A stretch of 64,000 nt of DNA from Hygrocybe punicea. Its lineage: Eukaryota; Basidiomycota; Agaricomycetes; Agaricales; Hygrophoraceae. Below the pieces are notes generated by a model. The model was not told the DNA's origin. It made no database searches and worked only from the letters and a program-made list of their open reading frames with translations. The translations under genes were made by a program, and so were the position numbers. This document shows positions 21,647 through 32,717 of the stretch, piece after piece (the stretch's first letter is position 1; every line of letters starts with the position of its first letter). The stretch is taken from NCBI GenBank assembly GCA_963556145.1, contig OY744469.1, positions 3,940,767 to 4,004,766 on the forward strand, given 5' to 3'.

Positions 21647-23124
21647 CTACTCCCTTCTCCTTTCGTCGAGTTTTGTGTCGATCATGTCGAGTTGGCCAAA
21701 GATATGGGCTTGGTTCGCGCGTAGTTGGTTCAGCTCCTTCGTCCAACGGGTTAGCTTCGAATGGACCTCCGCAACATACTCCGAGAGGCCGTCCGCGATC
21801 GTCGATATCTCCCTTTGCGTTTCCCTCGCCATCTTGCGTACTGCCCGGACGTGGTCGTTGATTCCGGCTCCGATCCACAGGTGCTTGAACGGATTTCCTC
21901 GTCTCCCTTCGTCCCGCTCCGATTCCGTATCCGGTTCGACGTCAGTCAACGTCCGCTTACTTGTCGACGCCTCTCCGGTCCGCAACCTAGGCTTCCTCAC
22001 GGGCTTTGGTATCTTCTTCGCGACGACCTTTCTCTTCGGACTACCCGCCTTCGCCTTCCCTTTCCTTTCCGCTTTTCCGGATCCGGTGGCCGGTCCCTTC
22101 GTCGACAATCCGCAACGTCGTTTAAGTCTTTTGCACCGATCGCACGCGTATCCCTCGATTCCGCGACAAACCGCGTTGGCGGTCACGCACGCATCGCATT
22201 GCCGGATCCGGAACGACTGCATATACTACGGATTAGTTAGGCACAACGAATATACGAGTCCGCGAGACATCACTTACCCCCGGAATCTTTCCCTTCAATT
22301 CTGCGTCCTCGTTCCCGCTCGCATTCGAGAAATCGTTGCCGCTGTTGTAGTCCCCGTGAACGGTCTCGTCGTCCCGGTTGACCCTCTTATCCCGGTTGAG
22401 CTTTTTGTGTTTGATCGCGTTGAGTGCTTGAAGCCGCTCGTATTTTCGTAGTTGTTGGTTGGACCAGGTGTCCTCCTCGTCCTCGCTTCCGTGATCGCTG
22501 GTTTGTGCAGTCTCCTCCCGGTCCCTTTTCGCGGCTGCATTATCCCTTTTTGCTGCCTCTGCCGCCTTCGCCCTTTCCGCCTCCTCGATCCGCTTCTCCG
22601 CCTCCGCCCTCCTATTCATCTCCTCTTCGTATTGACGCGATTCCTCCGCCCATTCCCGCTCGATCCTTTCCGCCTCCTCGACCTGTTGCTTCCTCGCTTC
22701 CTCCTCCTTCTCCTCCTGCAAACGTGACGCTTCCTCGACTTCCCGACGCACGGCCTCTTCCCGTTCCCGCTTCTTGTACTCCTCACAATTCCGCAACCAT
22801 TCCTCGACCTCGACCACCATCTCTCCGCCCATCGAGAAATCCCTCGGTTCCGTCACGTCGATTCCATTGTCTCGGATTTCCGTCAAGATTCCCCTGTAGT
22901 TCCACTGTCGCGTATCGTTAGTCCGTGCCGTTTACGGGAACGGGAACTCTTACCATGGCCCGTCGTCGTCTCACCACCCATTGCCATGCTTCGTTCTCGA
23001 ATCCGTCGCGTACGATATCGATTCCGGCCGCGTCGACTTCTAGTAACTCGGCTACGGCGCTCTCGAAGTCTTGCCGCGTTTCCGCATCGAGATTGTTGAG
23101 GAAATTGTTGTATTCCGTCGACAT
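21647..23124 (-). CDS. Antisense three-exon gene: coiled coil plus Zn(II)2Cys6 protein
   Basis: It reads against the element B gag. Exon 1 is 23124-22954 (ATG MSTEYNN), intron 22953-22905 (GTAAGA...GACAG), exon 2 22904-22278, intron 22277-22226 (GTAAGT, branch CTAAC, TAG), exon 3 22225-21647. All junctions are phase 0, giving about 458 residues. Exon 2 is a long Glu/Arg-rich coiled coil. Exon 3 has C-x2-C-x6-C-x7-C-x2-C-x6-C (22198-22112), a perfect fungal zinc-cluster spacing, followed by a basic stretch and a C-terminal helical region. Known: Zn(II)2Cys6 domains bind DNA. Inference: a DNA-binding factor carried by the retroelement, perhaps acting on its own LTRs or on integration. The alternative 3' splice at 22217 also keeps frame. 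Confidence 0.75.
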
Positions 23125-23461
23125 CTGGTGTTGGTGTTGGTGTTTGTTGGGTTTGTTGGGCTTGTTGAGGATGTTGTCGAGATTGTTGAAGTCGCGTTGA
23201 AAAGTTTTCTTGTTTGTATTTGTTGCCCCGTCACGTGACCGTTGTTCCTTTATCCAGCCGTTTCGCTCCACCCTCTTTTAGTAGCTCCGGACCACTGCTT
23301 CCCGACGCTTTGATACCCGCCGGCTTCGATCTCGTTCATGTTGTACCATTGTTTCCGCCCGTTTTCGACATCGCCTCCGCTCATTTATTCCCACGACCCC
23401 GGTATCTTTGTTATTTCGTATGGATCGACCAGGGATGGTCTCTATCTGAGTCCTGACCGGA

Positions 23462-24074
23462 TGTAGAGGCTCCGGGCCCTCTGGACCCGAATCCTCTTCA
23501 TATCCCACTTCGTCCCCGTCCATTCTTATTCACGTATCATCGATTCCGCCCGTTTCCGGTCTTTTCCGTCGATTCCGCTCCGGATTCCGCCTCCGGAATC
23601 GTTCATACTCAAGATGCGATGTCTCTAACGACCCGGAATCAGTACATATATAGTTACATATGATATATCTTCGTTTCCCGTTACTTAGTACATAGCACCA
23701 TTCCCCCTATACTCCGCTCCACCTCTCTACCATCAGTTACAGCCTTCGCTTGTAGTACATAGTTACTACAGCACAGGATCTCTCCCAGTAGTATAAAAGA
23801 TGTACCCTTATACTACAACATATAGATTATCATATCCCACCATATCATATTACATCCTATCGTATTGCATCCCTTCAGTTCTACTTCTTAGTCCTCGCTT
23901 CGTATCATCTCATTAGTCTTCGTACTCCACTCCCTTCACTTCCCCTCTGATCCAGAACCCTGGATTCGGGTTGGATTGACTAGACTATAGACAATAAACT
24001 CCTCTGATCACTTCTTAGCTGATCACCCTTTCCGTAGATTCCCATTCGGGTCTACAACCTCACTCGCCGTCACA
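23462..24074 (+). repeat. Right LTR of element B
   Basis: Same length as the left LTR (613 bp). Upstream, TCGACCAGGGATGGTCT (about 23426) is shared with element C at 48837, just before its right LTR, showing B and C are related. Confidence 0.9.
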
Positions 24075-24078
24075 CCGT

Positions 24079-24346
24079 CCAGTCATCAATAGCGCTTGCC
24101 CTTGGTGTGGCCATCCCCTTTGTGATTGATCGATCATGGGCTATAGCTGAGCTCGCATGGGGCCCAGGAATTGACTCATGGTACAGTCTCTTAGAGCTTC
24201 TCCCCCCAGATGTGAACATTATGCTACATGTTCTCATGGAGATGGTATGCCCTCAGTGTGGCAACCCCGACCCGCTTTTAGGACCCCTCTTAGCACCGGT
24301 GATAGTGAGGATAGTAGATGAGTGGGTGGAGTTTCATGGAGGATGA
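24079..24346 (+). CDS. Element A protein, C-terminal part
   Basis: It continues the frame of 17905-19100 once element B and one CCGT copy are removed. It contains a CPQC pair and a hydrophobic stretch (IALALGVAIPFV) and ends at TGA 24344-24346. The codons stay open through the junction, which supports insertion of B into a working ORF. No family was recognised. Confidence 0.6.
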
Positions 24347-24389
24347 GATTTTCAGAGGCAGGAGATGTGTGCGAGGGCGCACACCATTG

Positions 24390-24403
24390 TGGAGGGGGGT
24401 ATC
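24390..24403 (+). other. Polypurine tract of element A
   Basis: TGGAGGGGGGTATC sits directly before the right LTR; purine runs here prime plus-strand synthesis in LTR elements. Confidence 0.7.
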
Positions 24404-24564
24404 TGCAGCAGTAGCTGCTAGCCCCTAGGACCCCAGAGACCCTTAGCCAGTAGATTCCCTTTCCTGTAGTAGCTTAGTCATCCATCCTTGGGTTTCCTCA
24501 GCTTTCCCCTCCCAGCCGCGGCTCCCCCTGAGCTCTTCCCTGAGGTCCGGAGATTCCCCCTCCA
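24404..24564 (+). repeat. Right LTR of element A
   Basis: Same as 17443-17603; followed by the ACGC target duplication and then the palindrome arm. Confidence 0.9.
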
Positions 24565-26431
24565 ACGCTCGGATCCACCACTGTCGCTGCGAATACCTCA
24601 CCGTGCGGTTTTCCATTCCTCTGCACTACCACTCCATACTTTCCATCACCGCAGAACCTGCCCTGATCGATACGAAATCCGAGCCGTTCGTCATGTTTTG
24701 GTAGCCGAGCAGGGAAGATGCGGCGGCCCATGCCATTCATCATGCCTTTAAGTAACTTCCCTGAGTTCCGTCCCTGCAGACACGCTCCGAAAAATGCGCG
24801 TAACATTTTCTTCGAAAGGTGAGTGTCATATACGCAGTGATCTTTGTGGTAATTACCTTCATTTTGAAATGCGGGTTCCTGTGATGAAAAATGAGGTAAA
24901 GGAGGTAAAGGAGCTGAGTTATCTGACGGTTCTTAGATTGTGGGGTAAAGACTTGACTGAGGTGGTTGTGAAACCACGCTAATGGGAATTTGTCACAACA
25001 AATAAACAAACTCAACAGATTTCGTCCATAAACATCAAATCCGAACATTGAACAACAATCCAGACTCACCGGTATCCTCCTAGTTGATTATCTGATGCTT
25101 GGGTTACGAAGATGTAGACTCGAAGTGTTGAAACGTCAGGAGCCAATTGGTGATCGGTAGTCCATTAGCCGTACGGGACCTTTCAAGAGCGTTTTCAACG
25201 GAGGTAGTCCATGCAACTTTGACTGCTAATGTCACGAGCTGCGAACTAAACCGAGTAGCAGTCACCACACGCCACTTACGCGCATCCACAGCACCAACTG
25301 CCACATCAGGCGTCTCCCCATGTCAAGTTATTGTCTGATTTCAGACTCGAGCCCACAAACATCTTCAGAAATATCTCTTCAGATACTTCATAGCTTGCAG
25401 GACATCTCTTCTATTGATGATCTTCAGTAAGTCCCCATCACCAATGGAGTGGAATTAGCGACTACTCATGCTCCAAGTATTCTCAAAGAAATTTCTATAT
25501 TTTGGGTCATGACCATCTAGATATATATTTTCATTGTCAATGAGCAGCATAGCAGTGGGGAAATTGAAACAATATGCTATGATTATGACGGATCATTGAT
25601 GAACAATAATCCAGACATATGGTAAGCTGCCTGTCCCGCGTGTCCACATAGCGTACAACTACAAAACACTGTCAATTATAGTATGGCCTCAGCAATTCAA
25701 AAAACACTGACCACTGTTTGATTTTAGACATACATTGTCCAGATTCCTAGTAACAGGCAACAGGACACCCTTATTACCACACTTTCTCATGACCCAATAA
25801 ATGCGAGAAGCATATATTTCAGCAACCTGAAGCTTTCTTGAAGCCTGCTTTGCCTTCATGTTGCAAATTTTGGCACGGAGCTTCGCCTCCCGAAATCTGC
25901 CATTCTTTTCAAGCTGTAAAATATCCCGTCTAGCAGTTGTAGTTTCCAGCATGTGTAGTGCATCTTCCTGAGTTGCTGGAAAAGGGATGTTCCAGGACGC
26001 TCAACCAACTCAATGGGACAGATTAGAGCCATTGGGCAAACCTACCACCAAGGCATCTACATCTGATTCCGCTGGAGAACTTCCAAATGTGCAATCAGAG
26101 CAGATTGACAGAACAGAACTGTGGGCAGAGGAACAGGATGGTGAAAGAGAGAGAGAACGACGAAGGCCCAGGCCCAGGCCTGCGAAAAGGAGCCTTGTGA
26201 CCAATGGAGAAGGATCCAAAGGTCCCAAATAGATGGTTTGGAATTTGTGATTGGGCCGGAGAGAACTGAGGGAGTAGATGTTAGAGGGACAGAAGAGAAC
26301 CGAAGCCTGACTCAAAGGGCATCATTCAAGTTCATGCAGTAACTTCGGTCGGAGTTCACACTTCAACTTGATTTTACAATACAACCAGTGCACTATACAG
26401 ACATGAAACAAAACAGACGTGTGAAAGGTGC

Positions 26432-27620
26432 CTACAGAATGTAATTACAATGCCTGAACCAAGCTCGAGCATCATCCATCGTCACTGACCAAACTGTGTT
26501 GTGAAGTATGGCAAGACATTTGGCCTTGTCTGTGTCAGATTCACTTGCTGTGCGGAATGCTTCGCCATAGCGCTGCAGCCGAGCTTTGATTGATGAGAAT
26601 GCAAGTTCTATGGGGTTGAAGTCTGGTGAATACGGTGGAAGGAAAACATATCGCATTCCGCTGGACATAATATTAGCACATTGCATGATGGCGTAAAAGT
26701 TGGTGGTCACCGTTCCCATATCATGTCAAGTATGAATTGTGCATGATGAATACGACAATTATCCATTACAATGACCGAATTTTGAGCCGGAAATGGGTTC
26801 ATTTGATCCAACAGTCCCTCAATGAACTGCGCAAACGAAGTCTGATTGAAGGCACCCTCAACAATATCAAGGTAGAGGATGCCGTCAAGAGATAAAGCCG
26901 GAAGGATAGAGAATCTGTACTAGTTCAGAATCCGAGTTTGTTGATGCAAGAATACGAATACTAACTTTCTTCCACGAATAAAAAATGCTTTCCGAACTGC
27001 ACGCTGACCACGGATCGCCCAGGCTTTTCCCCGGTAAGTCGTGCGCCGATCGCAGGCACTTTCGTCTACAAAAACAAGTTGCTCGGCTGTATACTGTGTG
27101 CCGATATGGTATAGGTACTCTGCACGCTTTTGAGCACTTTGTTCAATTGCATGTTTTGTGAGCTAGATAAACTTCTCTCAGATTGAGTAAGCCTGGCAAC
27201 GACAGACATAATTCACTTTTTTCATTGTGTACCCACTTCGTTTCAACATTCGCCATATTGTTGATAATGAAACCATAACACCACATCTATCCTGAAGCAT
27301 GTCTCTGAGTTCGTCGAGGTATCTATCACAGTTCTTGTCCAGTGCGCCATGGATGAACTAGTTACTCTCTTCAGCTAATGCTCTCATAAATTCTGAGAGA
27401 CACATACTGCTACATCATCAGGTGTAAGGTGGAGGGGTCGACCAAGTTTGTTGCCAGCACTTGCTTTGACAACTTGACCTGTGGATCGGTAAAGTGCGAG
27501 CACTTGAAACACTTTTCTTCGGCTGACTCCAGCAAATGCAATGATATTGTCCAAGGACAGGAAAGACGCCATTCGGACAATTACCCAGCAAAGGTCCTCT
27601 GAAACGATGGTTGCAGGCAT
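26432..27620 (-). pseudogene. Tc1/mariner-like transposase, left-arm copy
   Basis: Mirror image of 32718-33906 with the same exons, introns and stop codons. See the right-arm entry for domains. Sharing the same lesions means the gene died before the arm was copied, or the arms exchange sequence. Confidence 0.8.
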
Positions 27621-27776
27621 TAGTCAAAGTTGAAGTTGCGGTTGAAGTGCGTAACGTGAGAAAACTACATCGTATAAACAACACTCGGAATGCGCGATTA
27701 CAGCCTACTTAGAAAATAAGATGGCCTCAATGTCCCAGGTGCAGAGCGCGACTCTATATATATAACGAGATTTGTC

Positions 27777-29548
27777 CTAGGTGCCTTTCTTCCTGATGGC
27801 TTCACAGTCCTTGGCAGCGTATTTGACCAGAAGCTTTGCAACGCCGAGTGACATTCCATGGCACACGTTTGCAAGATCCCATGCCCCACTCTCATGATTG
27901 GCTTCTTCAGCGATTTGGAAGACACGAGAATAGCCATTAGATACCAGAGTATCTGTGAACTGCGCGAAGTTGCGATTATCTGCTCCACGAAGCCCTAAGT
28001 CCAGTTCTCGTAGCCATTCACCTGTTAGTGGATATATCAAGGGATTCTCGGCTGGATCCTGTTCCTGGTCATTGGGAATAGCAGCGTTGGTGGTAGCTTG
28101 AGCACGGTAGAAACGTGGTGAGAGCGGGGGTTGGAAATGACCGTATGTCGGATGCCCATATGGTAGATAAGGAGGGAGCTGAGCAGGGTAGTAGTGCTGT
28201 AAATATGACAGGGGGAGAACAGGAGCACCGGCATGTAGGATTTGTTGAGACGCATTTGCGACTGGGAAATTGGCTTGAGCCAAAGGTAGTGCTGACGGCA
28301 ACTGATGAGCAGCCTGAGGCTGCTGCTGCATGACGGTAGTAGGCACAGCAGCTGCAGTATCACTCGCAGTTGTGGGTTCGGGGACTGAGGGTGCTACCGC
28401 GTCAGATACCCCATCTTTAGGTTCATCTTCAGGGATATTGAGTAGCGGTGGCGGCTTCGAAAGTGATGTGTGAGATCCATCTGCCTGTAATGACAAACAG
28501 CCATTAGAATTGAATTGATGAGATTGACTCAGTGATTATGCACCAAAAACATGGCCCAGAATGCAATATCAGAAACTGCAAGACGTCTGTGCTTTCCACT
28601 CTTGTAGACGTAGCATTGATGGTTATGTTTATCGCAAAGATGAACCGCATTGAGTTCTTGTATATAGGCAACTTTAGATTTCGATTCCTGGGTGACGGTA
28701 TCTTGCATTGCACTCTTTCCACACCGACTGTCCTGGAATCATTCATACTGGTCAAATTACATATCTCGCCAACGAGGCCCTGAATGTACTGGAATTCCTT
28801 TATTGTCACTCCCCTTTGGTTTCTTCGTTCCGGCGTTTCTGTCAATGATGGATACTCTGAGCACCTTCTTTGACTTCTTCTTTTGGGCTTGTGTTATTTC
28901 TTTTCATGCGTCGTCCCAAAGGGCTGAGAAATGGATCGGCTTTGTCAAAAGCTTCGGCATTTCTTTCTGCAAGGCGGTGCTGAACTTGTATGCCAGATTC
29001 AGGTCATCCCTCTTGATACCCAATTCACCAGCAACCATATAGCAGAAGTTTCCCCACTCTAGATCCGATTTTACTAGTTTTGTTTCCGTTGCGCCATCGA
29101 TTGGGATCAAGAATTCTAATTCTATCTCTGCAGCTCATCAATGTCACAGGCACCTTGTGACGAGAAATTGAGTGTATATACCTGGTTCGTCTTCTTCTGA
29201 TGAATCTTCCCTGGCCTCGTCACTGGATGTCCTAGATTCTATGCTGAGGGGCTTGTCGTCATCACTGACCATGAAGTCTCCAGCCGCAGCCGCAATCTCC
29301 TCCTTCGGTACACCAAACATGTCCTCTGCTGCCTGCAGTATCCTATCGCGCTCAGCTTCTACTTCGTCTTGTGAATCATTTTCGAAAGATTCGGGAGCAG
29401 CAGTGAGTACTTTATGTGATGCACGGCCTACACGACTCGATGGGGGGCGGGGAGTAGGTTCACTGGAAGATGACTTGGCTGGCCGTCCTCGTTTGACCCC
29501 AGCTGATTTTTGAGCAACCTGTTTTTCTTTCTTCCTTGCGTTGCCCAT
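27777..29548 (-). pseudogene. SAM-like domain gene of the palindrome, left-arm copy
   Basis: Mirror of 30790-32561. It differs at a few residues (for example Ala for Thr near KYAAKDCE, and in the overlapping frame Ser for Leu). The nonsense codons are the same as in the right arm. Confidence 0.7.
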
Positions 29549-29574
29549 CGGTGGGCTTTTGAGAATGATGTGGA

Positions 29575-30761
29575 ACTACTTGCTGATTCGTCTTTCCTCA
29601 GGACATCTACATCCATGGATTCAAACCAACGTGCTAGTTCCCCAACCCCAACCGACATTGTTTTCGAAGGACTCACAGTTGATGAGTTAACAGTCCGACT
29701 CTGTCGGTTTGGCATCAAAGTCTGTGATTTTGTACGGGAGAAAGCGTTTGGAGAAAAACCGAAAGAAAATCATATTCGTGACAATATTGGTGATTGAATA
29801 CATACTATTCTATACTCTCAGGTTCAAAAGGAGGACTCTTAGCTGCTACAATGTTTCAAGTNNNNNNNNNNNNNNNNNNNNNNNNNNNNNNNNNNNNNNN
29901 NNNNNNNNNNNNNNNNNNNNNNNNNNNNNNNNNNNNNNNNNNNNNNNNNNNNNNNNNNNNNNNNNNNNNNNNNNNNNNNNNNNNNNNNNNNNNNNNNNNN
30001 NNNNNNNNNNNNNNNNNNNNNNNNNNNNNNNNNNNNNNNNNNNNNNNNNNNNNNNNNNNNNTGTTTTCGAAGGACTCACAGTTGATGAGTTAACAGTCCG
30101 ACTCTGTCGGTTTGGCATCAAAGTCTGTGATTTTGTACGGGAGAAAGCGTTTGGAGAAAAACCGAAAGAAAATCATATTCGTGACAATATTGGTGATTGA
30201 ATACATACTATTCTATACTCTCAGGTTCAAAAGGAGGACTCTTAGCTGCTACAATGTTTCAAGTACACTCTTCGCGTTGAATATAGTTTTCTATGCTAGA
30301 AATGCATCTAAACTGCCTTGCGCTCATATGTAAAAAGAATGGCTTCCTCATTTTTTCGTAGAATGTAAGACATCCCTAAGTTACAAGACAGCACAGTGAA
30401 ACCGTGGGTGCGCCTTCCACCCACGGTTTCACTGTGCTGTTATGTGGTAAAACATACGTGAGCAATTCAGCTGGTGACACAGGCAATCCTATTTCCATGG
30501 TTAGCGATTTGAAAACAATCAAAATACCACGTACCAGTCAGTTCTGCGGGCTGGAGAGATATATTGCGACGTTGATAAATGGGTTTGTAAGAAGAATCCG
30601 CCACACTTGTGTGGTTGCTAGACGCTTCTACCATTGGTAAACGATTGGTCACCGTGAAGGTAATGGGAAGTTTGGGTGAGCGGTGATTGGCCGAACAATA
30701 AGTTGGGGAGCCGAATTTAGTCTCAAAATAAAAAACCGGTCCAATTTAGCGTCACCCCTAC
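29575..30761. other. Centre of the giant palindrome with scaffold gap
   Basis: This is the unique sequence between the arms. The 200 Ns (29862-30061) are flanked by identical 203-bp direct copies (29659-29861 and 30062-30264), so the two contigs probably overlap. A frame starting MDSNQRASSPTPTDIVFEG (from about 29617) and ending near 29797 may be an exon of an unknown gene. A perfect 23-bp hairpin lies at 30388-30440. Confidence 0.7.
30388..30440. repeat. Perfect 23-bp hairpin
   Basis: Arms 30388-30410 and 30418-30440 (starting ACAGCACAGTGAAACCGTGG) with a 7-nt loop. No mismatch. It lies near the middle of the giant palindrome. Confidence 0.9.
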
Positions 30762-30789
30762 CTTCCACATCATTCTCAAAAGCCCACCG

Positions 30790-32561
30790 ATGGGCAACGC
30801 AAGGAAGAAAGAAAAACAGGTTGCTCAAAAATCAGCTGGGGTCAAACGAGGACGGCCAGCCAAGTCATCTTCCAGTGAACCTACTCCCCGCCCCCCATCG
30901 AGTCGTGTAGGCCGTGCATCACATAAAGTACTCACTGCTGCTCCCGAATCTTTCGAAAATGATTCACAAGACGAAGTAGAAGCTGAGCGCGATAGGATAC
31001 TGCAGGCAGCAGAGGACATGTTTGGTGTACCGAAGGAGGAGATTGCGGCTGCGGCTGGAGACTTCATGGTCAGTGATGACGACAAGCCCCTCAGCATAGA
31101 ATCTAGGACATCCAGTGACGAGGCCAGGGAAGATTCATCAGAAGAAGACGAACCAGGTATATACACTCAATTTCTCGTCACAAGGTGCCTGTGACATTGA
31201 TGAGCTGCAGAGATAGAATTAGAATTCTTGATCCCAATCGATGGCGCAACGGAAACAAAACTAGTAAAATCGGATCTAGAGTGGGGAAACTTCTGCTATA
31301 TGGTTGCTGGTGAATTGGGTATCAAGAGGGATGACCTGAATCTGGCATACAAGTTCAGCACCGCCTTGCAGAAAGAAATGCCGAAGCTTTTGACAAAGCC
31401 GATCCATTTCTCAGCCCTTTGGGACGACGCATGAAAAGAAATAACACAAGCCCAAAAGAAGAAGTCAAAGAAGGTGCTCAGAGTATCCATCATTGACAGA
31501 AACGCCGGAACGAAGAAACCAAAGGGGAGTGACAATAAAGGAATTCCAGTACATTCAGGGCCTCGTTGGCGAGATATGTAATTTGACCAGTATGAATGAT
31601 TCCAGGACAGTCGGTGTGGAAAGAGTGCAATGCAAGATACCGTCACCCAGGAATCGAAATCTAAAGTTGCCTATATACAAGAACTCAATGCGGTTCATCT
31701 TTGCGATAAACATAACCATCAATGCTACGTCTACAAGAGTGGAAAGCACAGACGTCTTGCAGTTTCTGATATTGCATTCTGGGCCATGTTTTTGGTGCAT
31801 AATCACTGAGTCAATCTCATCAATTCAATTCTAATGGCTGTTTGTCATTACAGGCAGATGGATCTCACACATCACTTTCGAAGCCGCCACCGCTACTCAA
31901 TATCCCTGAAGATGAACCTAAAGATGGGGTATCTGACGCGGTAGCACCCTCAGTCCCCGAACCCACAACTGCAAGTGATACTGCAGCTGCTGTGCCTACT
32001 ACCGTCATGCAGCAGCAGCCTCAGGCTGCTCATCAGTTGCCGTCAGCACTACCTTTGGCTCAAGCCAATTTCCCAGTCGCAAATGCGTCTCAACAAATCC
32101 TACATGCCGGTGCTCCTGTTCTCCCCCTGTCATATTTACAGCACTACTACCCTGCTCAGCTCCCTCCTTATCTACCATATGGGCATCCGACATACGGTCA
32201 TTTCCAACCCCCGCTCTCACCACGTTTCTACCGTGCTCAAGCTACCACCAACGCTGCTATTCCCAATGACCAGGAACAGGATCCAGCCGAGAATCCCTTG
32301 ATATATCCACTAACAGGTGAATGGCTACGAGAACTGGACTTAGGGCTTCGTGGAGCAGATAATCGCAACTTCGCGCAGTTCACAGATACTCTGGTATCTA
32401 ATGGCTATTCTCGTGTCTTCCAAATCGCTGAAGAAGCCAATCATGAGAGTGGGGCATGGGATCTTGCAAACGTGTGCCATGGAATGTCACTTGGCGTTGC
32501 AAAGCTTCTGGTCAAATACACTGCCAAGGACTGTGAAGCCATCAGGAAGAAAGGCACCTAG
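30790..32561 (+). pseudogene. SAM-like domain gene of the palindrome, right-arm copy
   Basis: The ATG at 30790. Exon 1 is basic, then acidic (MGNARKKEKQ... to EEDEP). Intron 31157-31210 (GTATAT...CTGCAG). Exon 2 starts in phase (IELEFLIPIDG) and carries stops at 31432 (TGA), 31579 (TAA) and 31597 (TGA), all explainable by C-to-T change. A second intron (GTGCAT...TTACAG) ends at about 31852. The last exon is Pro/Gln-rich and ends with a 75-residue part (PLIYPLTGEWLRELDLG to KKGT) that looks like a SAM-like helical domain. I recall this protein type as a common multi-copy family in mushrooms, but its role is unknown. It is co-oriented with the transposase downstream. Confidence 0.65.
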
Positions 32562-32717
32562 GACAAATCTCGTTATATATATAGAGTCGCGCTCTGCACC
32601 TGGGACATTGAGGCCATCTTATTTTCTAAGTAGGCTGTAATCGCGCATTCCGAGTGTTGTTTATACGATGTAGTTTTCTCACGTTACGCACTTCAACCGC
32701 AACTTCAACTTTGACTA

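Larger units (their letters stand above)
19101..24074 (+). mobile_element. LTR element B, gag-only with an antisense gene, nested in A
   Basis: LTRs of 613 bp (19101-19713, 23462-24074) start TGTAGAGGCT and end CCGTCACA. They are flanked by a 4-bp duplication CCGT (19097-19100, 24075-24078). One difference was noticed between the LTRs (CAGTACG against CAGTACA near the ATATATAG), so insertion is recent. Inside are the PBS at 19716, a sense gag, and on the other strand a three-exon gene with a zinc cluster. There is no protease, RT or integrase, so it must rely on another element, plausibly a gypsy with the same primer site. Confidence 0.9.
17443..24564 (+). mobile_element. LTR element A, non-autonomous, inserted in the left palindrome arm
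   Basis: Two LTRs of 161 bp (17443-17603, 24404-24564) start TGCAGCAG and end CCTCCA and appear identical. They are flanked by a 4-bp duplication ACGC (17439-17442, 24565-24568). The right palindrome arm gives the uninterrupted target near 35769, which confirms the boundaries. A primer site (17607) and a polypurine tract (24390-24399) are present. There is no RT or integrase; the only sense ORF is a Pro-rich protein. Element B is nested inside. Confidence 0.9.
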
